This document shows, piece after piece, positions 1 to 11,319 of a DNA stretch of 64,000 nucleotides (its first letter is position 1; every line of letters starts with the position of its first letter). The position numbers and the translations under genes are program-made. The notes beneath the pieces are model-generated. The model made no database searches. It had not been told where the DNA came from and worked only from the letters and a program-made list of their open reading frames with translations. Source of the DNA: Acanthacorydalis orientalis (taxonomy: Eukaryota; Arthropoda; Insecta; Megaloptera; Corydalidae); the NCBI GenBank assembly GCA_034766995.1, contig CM068320.1, forward strand, positions 5,368,501 through 5,432,500. Reading direction: 5' to 3'.

Positions 1-354
1 GATTTTTCTGTACTTTGAACTTGGAGTATGAAGGCGCTGCCATCGAAATACCAAAATCAATAATCAAAAAATCAATATAATTTTATTGTGTTTTTTTGAT
101 TTGGAAAGTTTTACGTGTTTGTAATGCGAAAAAGAATTCATTTATAAACATGTTTATTATATTTCACATCAAACAGATTGTAAAATATTAAATTTGAATA
201 AAAAATACGAAATTTGTAAAAAAAGGAAACATTTACTTGTATATTTGGTAGGTCAAGGGATAAAAACATTAAATATCAAAAATAACAAATGTGTTCATTT
301 TCTGTAAGATTTTCTTTAATTAATGAGATTAACTTATAATTATGAAATATTTAT
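1..354. other. AT-rich noncoding DNA
   Basis: No supported gene or element. Poly-A and poly-T runs and scattered stops in all frames; it leads into the first TA array. Confidence 0.6.
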
Positions 355-420
355 ATATATTCGTATATATATATATATATATACATATATATATACTCGT
401 GTATATATATATATATATAT
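355..420. repeat. (TA)n microsatellite
   Basis: Two TA runs split by a short CTCGTG interruption. They directly precede the GC-rich head of a dispersed repeat copy. Confidence 0.9.
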
Positions 421-573
421 AAGAGGGCTTCGCCTCCTGCTCGCTGCGCTCATCCAATTTTCAATAGCCTTTTTTTCATAAGCCTGTACATGTAATCCAA
501 TGAAATAATAAACATATTTTTTTAAACTCATTATGTCTATATATTTATTATAAGATTTGTAGCAACGTGAACG

Positions 574-575
<2 letters not shown>
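421..575 (+). repeat. Composite dispersed repeat, copy 1
   Basis: A GC-rich head (GGGCTTCGCC, then CTGCTCGCTGCGCTCATCCA) stands out sharply from the AT-rich surroundings. It is followed by a segment with TGTACATGTAATC, AATGAAATAATAAACATA and CTCATTATGTCTATATA that aligns clearly with copies at 49403 and 49726. A TA array lies on each side. No coding potential and no terminal inverted repeats are visible. The class is unknown; a Helitron, SINE or other nonautonomous element are all possible. Confidence 0.65.
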
Positions 576-627
<52 letters not shown>

Positions 628-702
628 ATTAGTTAGTATGTCTATATAAACATGGTAGTAGATTATTTTTAGCGACCTTTCAATTTTTTGTGACTAAATA
701 CT

Positions 703-746
<44 letters not shown>

Positions 747-751
747 TACAT

Positions 752-784
<33 letters not shown>

Positions 785-788
785 CACA
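576..788. repeat. TA/TG compound microsatellites with a dispersed-repeat tail
   Basis: (TA)n with TG interruptions at about 576-627 and 709-785. Between them, around 635-660, lies TTAGTATGTCTATATAA-like sequence, the tail module of the dispersed repeat also seen at 9461, 15118 and 49615. Confidence 0.8.
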
Positions 789-2789
789 AGCAATTGCATA
801 TATATTAAGAATATTCTATAAATTAATTCATACTGATTTCAATTAAGCACGCCACTGAATCTAACATAAGTAGCTCACTAGCGAGAATGTATTTTCAACT
901 CCTAACCCTTACATCACGCAGTCAGTTACTCTATTACGAGGAGATGCGTATGTTTATGAATATTGAACAGCCTGTCTGCCTATCTCATGCAATATGTAGT
1001 GTTGATGTTCATTTAATATTATGTACAAGACTTAAATTTATTTATAGATCAAGTAAATATTTACAACCAACGAAAAATAATTTACATGTAAGAATTATAT
1101 AAACTACGTTGTGTGTTTATCTAATTTCTGAGACATATTTAAAATTTTATTGTTTGTGTTCAAGTAAATTTGTTATTTGTATAATAAAGTGGTGTCGTAT
1201 ACTATTTATTTAGATATTTTATGTGATATATATATTCTGCGTTCATCACTATATTTCTTAGATTGTTTTTTTTGGTAGTAAAATTATTTACTTTATCTGA
1301 TTATTGAATTCAGCAATACATGGAAAAATTCAAAAAACTCGATAAGTATTCTACATTTTGACATGTTCATGTTTCTGATTTTTATTAAAAAAAAGATATA
1401 TTATTTTACTAAAGGAATTAAATAAATGATTTCTTATTATTTGAAAATTCATATGAGGATTTATATAATAGTTAATAGTAATATCTGAAATTTATGAATA
1501 TGAGAATTTAAAATCTTTATTACTTTTGTTGTATATATTACACAGGATTTTTAATTATTAGATAAAAAAATTAAAAGAATTGATTTGTTTGATTGACTAG
1601 AAATATTGGTTAGAAATATTAAGAATCTTTTCTATGTTATTTGTTAACACTATTTTACGATAATTTTTAAAATTAAATAAGATTTGTTTTTTTTTAGAAT
1701 ATATATTTATAACCTAGTTGATTTCGCCATAAATATATCTTCGATGTTTTACTATCGACGCTTATATTTGTGTAATTAAATAGATGTTAATAATAAATCT
1801 GAATTAGTCTACTCAACGAATAATGAACCAACTGAAGTGTTACTGTTGTTTTATAATTAGCTGATTAAAGTATTAAAGGGAAAGAAAAAGTAAAAGTAAC
1901 AATTGAAGTAGTTTTTAATTATTTTTGTAAATAAGATTCAATTATCTGTTACTGTAAAAATAAAACTTATTTTTTCAGAAAGAAAACAAAATAATTCACT
2001 ATCTCATGACTGAAATTACATTAAATTTAATTAAAAATTACTATTTATATTTTTTGCTCGAGTTGTGCATTGCTGCATTATAATCGCATGAAGGCATCTA
2101 TTTAAATATGTTTCTATATTTTTTTATATATTCATGCAGGTATTGTCTATATTAACAACAGTTTTTTTGTGATGTTCTTGTTTTACGACGTTTTGTAACT
2201 AAAGAGACAGTTCTATAATTTTAACGAATTTTCCAATTTTCTTTTGTATTAAAAATTTGAATTTAAGTTTTAAATATTGTCATTAGACAACGTTGTTAGA
2301 AAAAACTTGCTATTAAACATATTTTATTAATTTTAAATAGTATTGTAAAAATTTAAATAGAAAAAAATATATAAATTTGTACCTGCCTTTAAATTCAATA
2401 GAGAAAAATGAATGAAGCGAAATAAATTTGCAGCCGGCATAAATAAATAAAGACCGAAAATGCGGTAAATATCAAAAAACGAATTTTCTTTTTATTTATT
2501 AATTTCATCTATCTAGCATATGTAAATGAATATAATATAGATTTTATACATTATTCTAAAATAATTTAGAATATTCGTTAATTTATAATTTTGTTAAATT
2601 CCTTAACTAAGTTTGGACATTTTATACAATTAACATGTTCCTTTAAAAGTAAAACACTGATTATATATAATAGTATTAGTACCACGAATACCTCGTGATC
2701 AGAGAGAAAACTGCATTAAATACGTTGTCCAAATAATATGCTGAAAATAAAATACACGGTTAATAAGTAAACACAAGTAAACATAAAAA
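789..2789. other. AT-rich noncoding DNA
   Basis: No gene supported. A slightly GC-richer stretch at about 850-1100 holds a 71-codon open frame that resembles no family I know and has no clear splice or promoter context; I do not call it a gene. The remainder is AT-rich with dense stops. Confidence 0.55.
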
Positions 2790-2795
2790 TGACTT

Positions 2796-2824
2796 TATAT
2801 ATATATATATATGCATATTTGCAA

Positions 2825-2898
<74 letters not shown>

Positions 2899-3033
2899 AT
2901 GTATATATATGTATATGTATGTATATGTATGTATATGTATATATATATGTATATATATGTATATATATGTATATATATGTATACATATGTATATATATGT
3001 ATATATATGTATATAAATGTATATATATGTATA

Positions 3034-3074
<41 letters not shown>

Positions 3075-3075
3075 G
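2796..3075. repeat. TA/TATG compound microsatellite
   Basis: About 280 bp of (TA)n that changes into an array of TATATATG and TATG-type units. It is open in several frames on both strands only because it is a dinucleotide repeat. Confidence 0.95.
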
Positions 3076-3221
3076 CACTGTCGGATTGTAATGTGTAATA
3101 CAAGAAAAACTAAATTTGATCATTTTATTTCTTTTTGTTTTTAATCTCGCTTCCTCTCTTTCATCCTGTTTATCTCTATAATCACGCTCTCTCTCTCACA
3201 CACACATACAAACATATACAT

Positions 3222-3781
3222 TAAGTTGGTAGAAAAATAATTGCTGTTTATGACCTTAAAATTCATGTACATTTTTCTTACCTAGCTGTTTTAAGTGATT
3301 GAGAACTGTTGGTTGACTAACGCCTAACTATTGTGCAAACTTTTGAAATGTGCGTGGTTCTGATTCAACTAACGCCTTCAGTAAGTCATTATGAACTGAA
3401 GGAGAATGCCCGCGACCTTCTTCGTCTGTAAGGCTCTTGTCCCCAGTAAGAAATGTTTGGAACACCATTGCACCGTGCGTTCGTTAACAATACCCCCTTC
3501 AAAAACATCGTTTAATTTATTAATAGTTTCTATTGTTTTAACACTCGTTTTGAATTCGTGTAAAAATATTTTTTCTTATTTGCTCCTTTTTCATTTTTAA
3601 TTCAATAGCTTAATTTTAAGCAAAATTAATTATAAAACCAAATCGATGTTACTAAAATACATACCGAAGAATGCACTTAAAATATTATTAACATAAACAC
3701 GATGAAATGTAACTTTCATTGAAAAAAATTAAGGTTAGAATTCAGAACACAAAAACCTCAATTATTTTCCTATAAACCTAA
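3222..3781 (-). mobile_element. Mariner deletion derivative keeping the DNA-binding half (copy A)
   Basis: The left end reads TTAAGTTGGTAGAAAAATAA; the right end is the inverse of a similar sequence (AATTATTTTCCTATAAACCT), giving terminal inverted repeats of about 28 bp. The minus strand carries a frameshifted remnant of the N-terminal helix-turn-helix part of a mariner transposase. The characteristic 'S.PRTT..ELA..L.VS..T..RHLK' region can be recognised around 3290-3400. Just after this domain the sequence jumps to the 3' untranslated end, so the whole DD34D catalytic domain is missing. At about 560 bp it is less than half the normal 1.3 kb. The copy at 48352 has practically the same deletion. 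Nonfunctional. Confidence 0.8.
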
Positions 3782-4291
3782 TATATATATATATATATAT
3801 ATATACGTATTTATGTACATGATATAAAAGATTTAAAACTCTCATAACAACATATATTTGTAATAGACATTATCATTTTATCAAACAATAATTGATAGAG
3901 CATTATACTTATTGTTAAGTATTCCTTTTTTAAAAAAAAACTACGTAGACGTTGAATCTTTTTAGATTTATTTTATGTATAAAACAACAAAATTCACAGC
4001 AATAAACAGTTATAGCACTAGCGCATACACTTCGTTCAAATAAATGCGTGCGTGACCAATGAGAGTTATTGCGTGTTGATATTTCTTCACTGTTTGGAGT
4101 ATTTCATAATTAAATATCAAATATGTTCTAGAATTCGTAATTATTTAAGTGCATATTTTGTTATCTATAAAATATTTGATCGAACTATTAAAAAAATACA
4201 AAAATTTTTTTATAAATTTTTTAGTACTATTTTGTAAATGAAAAATTTAGATAATTTAGTAGGTCGAAAGTATTTTCATAATAGTAATTGA
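3782..4291. other. TA array and AT-rich spacer
   Basis: A short (TA)n at 3781-3805 abuts the mariner end. The rest is unannotated AT-rich DNA without recognisable coding sequence. Confidence 0.6.
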
Positions 4292-4775
4292 GATTCTTAA
4301 GTAGTTCAAAACTATTAGATGATTAACGCCTAACTTTTGTGCAAGCTATCGAATTGTGAGTGGTTCTGATTCAACTGACACCTTCAGTTGACTTCGTTAT
4401 GACTTGAACGACGCCCGCAACCTTCTTCATCTTCAAAGCTCTCGTTTCCATCATGAAAATTTTTGAACCACCATTGCACCGTACATTTCTTAACAGTGCT
4501 CACACCGAAAAAATCGATAAGTTTACGAGCAATTTCTGCTACTTTACCACTCGTTTTGGACTTATTTGCTTCTTTTTCATCTTTAATTCAATAGCTCAAT
4601 TTGAAGTAAAATTAATGATGAAATTAAAGTACATGTTACCAAAATACGGACCAAAAAATGTTAAATGACTTAAATGAAATTTTAATTACATAAACACGAA
4701 AAAATGACACTCATTAAAAAAATTAAGGTTAGAATTTAGAAATCAAAAGCTACAATTATTTCTACTAACCAAATA
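4292..4775 (-). mobile_element. Mariner N-terminal remnant (copy B)
   Basis: Homologous to copy A over the helix-turn-helix coding region (GATTAACGCCTAACTTTTGT and the following 400 bp) and through the 5' leader to a diverged right terminal repeat near 4746-4775 (CTACAATTATTTCTACTAAC). The left terminal repeat is not recognisable. The catalytic domain is absent. The minus-strand frame has frameshifts and stops. It lies 500 bp from copy A in the same orientation, either a separate insertion or part of a local duplication. Confidence 0.7.
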
Positions 4776-5554
4776 TTATTTTCGAACTGATTTTTTTTAT
4801 AAAATAACAATTTGATTTTTAAATATTTTTTTATAGTACTGCCCTCCATGTCGTTCTGAAATAAATGTGAAAAGTGCCTATTAACATTTAGATTCATATT
4901 TTTACTAGGAAATGTATGTTGAGTATCACAACTAATAATATAAGTTCTTTATAAATTTTATAAAATAATAACTGTTTTTTTTCATACTTAATAATCACTT
5001 ATTAATTTGCATTTATAAACAATATCATTTATATTTTTAAATAAATGAATATATTTTAGAATAGAAAAGTATATCTATGTAAAAATATTCGATAAAAATA
5101 TGATAAGGGAAGAACTACAAAAAATAGTTCCGTTCTCATTTCATATTTGAAAATAAACTGTTTGGTAACTCATCAATTTATGGCCAAATTCCAAATAAAA
5201 TTATATTGTTTATTCGCTATTTAATCTCTTAACGAATACACCACAAGTACACCCATCCACCACTACACCCATACAAGACAAATAACGAAATTTTCTTTTT
5301 TCTTTTAAAATATAAATCAGTTACAAACATCAATTTTAATTTATAGTTAAAAACAACGTTTTTTAATTTGAGATTTAGTTTGAAAATTTGTTTTACTAAA
5401 AATAATTTAATTAGAATGTATTAATTATTTTTACATATTTGTTTTTCACATAAAACTCTGGTTTTTAATTTGTTAATTTAGGAAGTATAAATATAAAAAA
5501 GGTTTCAAATTCAGAAAATTTTCAACGGAATTACATAATTGACACGCATAAATA

Positions 5555-5610
<56 letters not shown>

Positions 5611-6877
5611 GTGTCTATAATAAAGTTTAAAGAACATGCAAATTAAGTTGTTTAGTTGTTATAAATAATAAGATACATTTTTACATTTATAAATATTTAT
5701 TATGTTACATTTTATATTAGGATGCGTGACATAAACAGGGCTTTAACTCCTTTATACTTGATTTAATAACATAAAATATTAACATAAGAGATATTTCGCG
5801 TGTTATGTTTGACGAATATATTTTTTTCGTGATATTTTAGTTAAATATAGCCTTAATAAAACGTATACACTGAACTTTTTCATTTTAAAAGTTGATTATT
5901 TGTAATATTTAAAAAATATGTCAGTGTCTGGTTCACTTTTTCGTCATGTCTACAATCGTAAAATGTTTATTGTGAATTTATGGGTTATGAGAGTCGTTTG
6001 AAGTTTATTTATCGTATAAAAAATAATTTTAAAATGTCGGAACCATGAACAAAAGTTGTACAAAACAATCCATAAAAATGTGCTGTGAAAATATTGACGT
6101 GAAGGCTTTATTATAACATTTTTTTGATACATTTTTGTTATTTTATTTCAGAGATGTTCAGAAATATTATAATATAAATATGATTTTTAAATATTTATCT
6201 ACTGTCAATTACAAATTTTCTCTTAGAAGATTAAAACAAATAACAAATACAATTGTTAATTATTTTCATAAGTTGAAATTAAATATTTTGGCCTTATGTA
6301 CTTCTTTTTAGTAAAAGAAAGTTTATTAAAAAATAACATATAATGTTGAAGTCAAAACATTTTTAGTTTTGAACTAAAACAAGACGAATAAATAGACGAA
6401 ATGTTTTTAAAAACGATTAAACCACTGAAATATACACGAAGAAAAATTTAAGTTTATATGATTTTCTTCGCAAATACTTAGAAAATTCTCATTGAAATGA
6501 GGAAAATTAGAAACAGTTAGTAAAGAAATAACATCTATCATAAATATTAGCAAAGGAATGCTAAATGCTTTAAGATGAATGAGAATTGAAATGAAAAGCT
6601 TAGAAATTGACAAATATTGTCAACTTATCAACAAAGATGTATTTAGGAAAAAACTGTCTGTAGAATATAAATACTTAGATTCTTTGTAAGAAACGTTTAA
6701 AAAATCTAATATTGTGTTCTTTGTTTTAAGAAAAGAATATTTTATTAATGCCTTGTATAGGTTTTTGACAATGGACGTACGTAGAGATTGAATTTCAAAT
6801 AATTCAGTAATTTTAGATAACAAAGATTATCATGAAAATGTGTATTTTACGAATAACAAAATGTTATAGAAGAAATA
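4776..6877. other. AT-rich noncoding DNA with one TA array
   Basis: A (TA)n tract lies at 5558-5604. Open frames of 60-68 codons on the minus strand (5950-6823) show no recognisable domain and look like chance frames in AT-rich DNA. Confidence 0.6.
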
Positions 6878-7820
6878 CGAGGCGTGGCAATTAAATAACA
6901 AGACTTTTTTATAAATACTTTATTAGACAAAAATACATGAACTTACATGTTATTATATCTTCACAATAGTGAAGATCTGATCTCCCGCGAGCACTACGGA
7001 CTTGCGCCAACGCTTCTCCATTTCTGGAAACAGCCACGAAAATCATCTGAAGTGAACGCTTTTAAAACCTGCACCGTGTGACTTTGGATGTTGTGAATGT
7101 CATCAAAACGCTGACATTTCATTAAAGACTTTATTCGAGGAAATAAAAAAGTCTCAAGGAAACAAATCTGGACTATAAGGGTAGGTACTGATAAGGTAGT
7201 ATAGGAACTTGTTTTTTGACTAAAAACTCTTGTACGGCTAATGAGGAGTGAGCAGGCGTGTTATCGGGATGCAAAATCCAAATTCAGCCACCAACTTCGG
7301 ACGAACTTTCACAATTTTCTTAAACGCTTCAGTACAATCAAGTAAAAAAAATATGCCGACTGTCTAGTTCGGTGGAACGAACTCTATAGATTACCCCTTG
7401 GATATCGAAGAAACAAATTAACATTGTCTTGATTTTTGATCTTGACATTCTGGGTTTTTTCGGACGTTCTCTACCCTCTTCTACACATATTGCTTTCTCT
7501 GTCGACGTGTCTCAGAATCATACTAGGACAGGCATGATAGTTTTTTACCTGATTTCATCAAAAAAATAATGACAGTTTTGTTCAATTTTTTTATTGCACA
7601 TTTTCACAACATGACAAATTTTAGAACAATTTTCAAAACTTCATTGACGATCGAAAAATTTACCTCATGCGTTGGAACTTCGGAGGTATATGCAAAAACT
7701 GAGGAATATCCCCAACAGATAGATAGAAAAAGTGCCAGTGATGCTCAGTTAGAAAAAAATTATCGAACTTATACAAATAGAATTAGAAAGAAATTATCGT
7801 TATTCAACTGGCACACCTCG
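6878..7820 (-). mobile_element. Mariner-like pseudo-element with both terminal repeats
   Basis: The ends are CGAGGCGTGGCAATTAAATA on the left and, inverted on the right, CGAGGTGTGCCAGTTGAATA. Each is flanked by TA (6876-6877 and 7821-7822), the mariner target duplication, so the element is a defined 943 bp. The minus strand shows, with frameshifts, the C-terminal part of a transposase. A second-Asp block (HPDNTPAHSS-like, then AVQEFLVKKQVPILP) lies near 7200-7270, followed by the YSPDL block and the terminal W...KCV region near 7000. The N-terminal half is degraded or deleted. The terminal repeats resemble those of the palindromic element at 42318, so the two are probably related. Confidence 0.75.
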
Positions 7821-7859
7821 TATGTGCAAATAACTGCGTTTGACACATAAAGAAAAATA

Positions 7860-8035
7860 ATGAATTAAAAAAGAAAATCGGCTTAATCTGTCTCAAAAAG
7901 AGATATGAGAAATTATTGACTCGGTGGAAAAAAATACTGAAAAAAGTATTACTGAATAGCGAGATAAGAATACAAGGAAATAAATTGCAAATGTGTTAAA
8001 ACGGCAACCATAAAATAGTTCAAATTAGAAGTTAT
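7860..8035 (+). pseudogene. Tigger/pogo-like transposase N-terminal DNA-binding fragment
   Basis: A plus-strand segment starting with ATG at 7860 reads, with one frameshift and several stops, like the CENP-B-type helix-turn-helix at the start of Tigger/pogo transposases: 'KRK..L.LSQKEI.EIIDSVEKN.EKSITE' followed by an IANVLK-like segment. The rest of the transposase is absent downstream. The mariner at 6878-7820 ends only 40 bp upstream, so it may have inserted in the 5' leader of this Tigger copy. Identification rests on pattern similarity only; a search is needed to confirm it. Confidence 0.5.
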
Positions 8036-8238
8036 GAAATATTTATTTCAATTAGTTTATAATTAGAGACTGATTATTTAGTATTGAATTGGAGTACAAT
8101 AAGTGTGAAATTTCATTTGAATGGAACTACTTCATAGATATTCTACGTATTACTTTTTTTAAACAGAAGAAAATTATTTATTGACTTTTATTTGCATATA
8201 GCCATGGAAAATAAAAATTAGGCCTCAATTCTAAAATA

Positions 8239-8318
8239 TTAGATTGGCAGAAAAATAATCATTGTGTATACCCTTCAAATTGATGACAAAACCGCAGTTA
8301 TTTTCGTACTGACCAAAT
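8239..8318. mobile_element. 80-bp mariner MITE
   Basis: TTAGATTGGCAGAAAAATAA on the left; the right end ACCGCAGTTATTTTCGTACT is its approximate inverse complement. Only about 25 bp separate the terminal repeats, which match those of the mariner family at 3222, 17303 and 48352. No coding content. Confidence 0.7.
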
Positions 8319-8536
8319 AATTCAGCAGAGTAAAATAAAGCAGAGAAGAGTAAAATTATGTGTGTTAAAAATAACTAGCACATACAGAGGAAGAAAAGAA
8401 TGGATATAATAAGACACTGGGATCATTGATAAAATAAGAATTGAGAATGAAATATTAATAGATATATTTTAAAAAAATTTTTACTTTATTTTATATGCCT
8501 AAATTGGTATCACATATACTCTTACATAACATATAA

Positions 8537-8573
<37 letters not shown>

Positions 8574-9286
8574 AACATTTAAATAAACAGTAAGACAGAA
8601 TTATGAAGTAATAACAAAATATTCAATTTGTATAATTTCTTTTATATACTGAGATATTATTTTTGTATTATGATTAGGAATAATAAAATGTGTAATATAA
8701 AAACACCTGATCTTAATAAATGAAAGAATATTACATTAATTTATTTTGATTTTATAATTAACTGTCATTAAAAATTTTGATCTTTCATTATTAATTACTT
8801 TTCTAGAACATTTTCATTTATATTGCAAAATATACATCACAATTCGTATTAGAACAATACGGTCGTACAATACAGATATATAATAAACCACCTATTCATT
8901 TTTATTTTTTCGGTATAAATTTACTGATTTCTATTTCAAAACATTCATCAATTTCTTTCTAAGACTTTATATATCTAGGTTTACAATTATTATCAGATAA
9001 CCGAGAAGAAGCAATAATTATTAATTGGTAACCTATCACTAAAAAAAACTTAGAAAGAAATTGAAGAAATTTTGTTAAAAGGATGTGAGAAAGTTTATGT
9101 AATAACTCAACGGAATATTTTTTTCATATGATAAGGAAATAAGATATTTTCTATTACAAAATTCATTTTTTATAATTCAATTACTAAAATTATATTTCAG
9201 TATATATGAAAAATTATACAAATTGAATAATTTTGGATTATTTCATATTATTGTCTTAATATTTACATTTTACATTTTTAAATTTT

Positions 9287-9289
<3 letters not shown>
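8319..9289. other. AT-rich noncoding DNA with a TA array
   Basis: (TA)n at 8539-8572. No recognisable gene or element elsewhere in this interval. Confidence 0.6.
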
Positions 9290-9335
<46 letters not shown>

Positions 9336-9408
9336 CAAGGGGCTTGGTCCCCTACACACTATGCTCGCCGACCCCCGGGGGGCTTCGGCCCGGATCGTTT
9401 ATGTATCG

Positions 9409-9465
<57 letters not shown>

Positions 9466-9600
9466 AGTATGTCTATATAATCATTCTCGCAGATATATTG
9501 CAACATAGTTGTTATATATATATATATTTATTGTATAATTTTGTCTATATAATCTCTCTCGCAATTTTATTGCAACGTACTTTTTTATAGTCACACATTT
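9290..9600 (+). repeat. Composite dispersed repeat, copy 2, with TA arrays
   Basis: (TA)n at 9290-9330, then a GC-rich head at 9331-9408 (AAGGGGCTTGGTCCCCTACA, ATGCTCGCCGACCCCCGGGG and a GGGCTTCGGCCCGG hairpin). A second (TA)n follows at 9409-9460. The tail module at 9461-9512 (TTAGTATGTCTATATAATCA, then TTCTCGCAGATATATTGCAA) comes next, then a further short TA run and a second, more diverged tail (9528-9590). Head, TA tract and tail occur in the same order as in copies 1, 3 and 4. Confidence 0.65.
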
Positions 9601-9790
9601 CATTGTAGTTGTTATGATATCAATATCATAATTTTTCTTTAAAATTTCGTGTAACTTCAGGCGTCATCGTAAATAAGTTATTACAAAATCTCGATACGTT
9701 TTTTTTTGAATTTTCTTTTCGTTTTATGTACTTAATTTTACGGAATATTTTCTTATATATATATATATATTTATATTTTTTCACACATAT
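9601..9790. other. AT-rich noncoding DNA
   Basis: Nothing recognisable; it ends in a short TA run at 9754-9772. Confidence 0.5.
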
Positions 9791-10590
9791 ATACATATTG
9801 GCGGGCTGGGGGGCATGCTTAAGTTTTGCTGTTCGAAAAGTACGAATTTTGATCATTTTTTTGACATGGTTATTAATGTTATAGATTTTAAATTTTGTAC
9901 ACATTAAATGCATGTGGCAAAGAAGCTCTCATAATTTTTCTATTGAAATTTTTTTACAAACTATGAAGATATTGCAAATAAATTAAACGACTGTATCTGC
10001 TGTTTGGCCAATCGGTTTACACGATTTCAGCAATTGCGTTGATCTGACACCAAAAACAGAATAATTTACTTGTAGTGCACTGTAAGAATTCTTCTGACTG
10101 CATATTTTTTTTGAAATCTTGAAAATTTTAAAAATGGTAGCCGTTTTAAAAAAGATTGATTATTGACTTACTTAATTGTTTATTATTAACAAATGGAAAA
10201 GTATATCAAAAATTCATCTGGTTTTCCTACAAATGATGTTATTAATGTTCAGTTAAAATTTTAAGCCAATTGAATGAAGTCTTTGATATATGATAAACAC
10301 CGTTTTGAATAGTATAGTTTCGAGAAAATGAACGAACGCGTTTGGGCTAAGCTTTGTCGAGCTGCGAACTTCCTCCACTAAAATCGCTATATTTCAAGGG
10401 ATTCTTGGAACTTCGATAAAAAAATTTGATAATGAAATTTAAGACTTTAAGCTTTAATTATATGCAAAAAAAATCGTTTTTTTCAAAATTTCCAACTTAT
10501 GCAAGCCTCTTAATTATTTTTTCATTTATGTTATAGCTTTCATCTATACAAAATACAAATTTGTTTAAATAAGGTAGGGAAAGTCAAAAA
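9791..10590. repeat. Unclassified GC-richer noncoding block, possible transposon body
   Basis: Starts abruptly with GGCGGGCTGGGGGGCATGCT after a TA run and differs in texture from its surroundings, with phrases such as GGCCAATCGGTTTACACGAT and GAACGAACGCGTTTGGGCTA. I see no protein match on either strand and no clear inverted ends. It could be the noncoding part of a large DNA transposon or another dispersed repeat. There is only one copy in this window, so its repeat status is inferred from texture alone. Confidence 0.35.
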
Positions 10591-10714
10591 ATAAAAATAT
10601 ATCTTCTGTTAGAACTGTTAGAACAAAATAATTAGTATATAATTTGTCATCATCGATAGGTTAGATAGAATAGAAAAAAGTGTAGATATTGAAGAATAAA
10701 TATCACTGAAAAGA

Positions 10715-10753
<39 letters not shown>

Positions 10754-11319
10754 TATTAAAAATAATTATGTATAATAATCAAAGCACTTATTACAAATAA
10801 AATATTAATATTTCAATAAGTGTATAATTAACTGGAAATGTATACAACCTCTACGTATAGAAAAGAGAATATACATTGTTTTGAGCAGTTTTCCTTAACT
10901 GTTTGGTAATGTAAAGTTATGACAGCAAAACATCTAATGTAAATGTGAAAACTTGTAACTGTGTTCAAATTCAGTAACAAAAAGTGAGTGTTGTACGTAA
11001 TGTTCAGGTATCATAAATCATTTGTTCTCCTGGGTGTCGCTATAATATGTGGCTTTATTTCCGATGTTTTACATTTATAGTCTTTGTATGAAATGGAACA
11101 AAAACTACAATAATAGCATGTTGTACTCGTATAAAATGTGTATGCAAAACACGATCAATGAGAAGTGATTGTACCTTTATGTGAAGTTAAAAGTTAATTT
11201 GAAACCATTCCTCTTAAAATTTGATTACAATTATAATATATTTAAGTATAATTTTAATTTTTTTACAACTTACAATTAATATTTATATATATTTTATTTT
11301 TTAAAATTTATAAAATGTA
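10591..11319. other. AT-rich noncoding DNA with a TA array
   Basis: (TA)n at 10719-10751. No gene recognised. Confidence 0.6.

Noticed and set aside
421..470. Bacterial contamination suggested by GGGCTTCGCC/CTCGCTGCGCTC
   Set aside because: The GC-rich words recur as a dispersed repeat inside the same AT-rich eukaryotic context, so they belong to the genome.
887..1102. 71-codon open frame
   Set aside because: No domain, no codon bias and no splice context I can recognise.
7569..7850. 93-codon plus-strand frame
   Set aside because: Mostly antisense within the mariner at 6878-7820 and crosses its right end.
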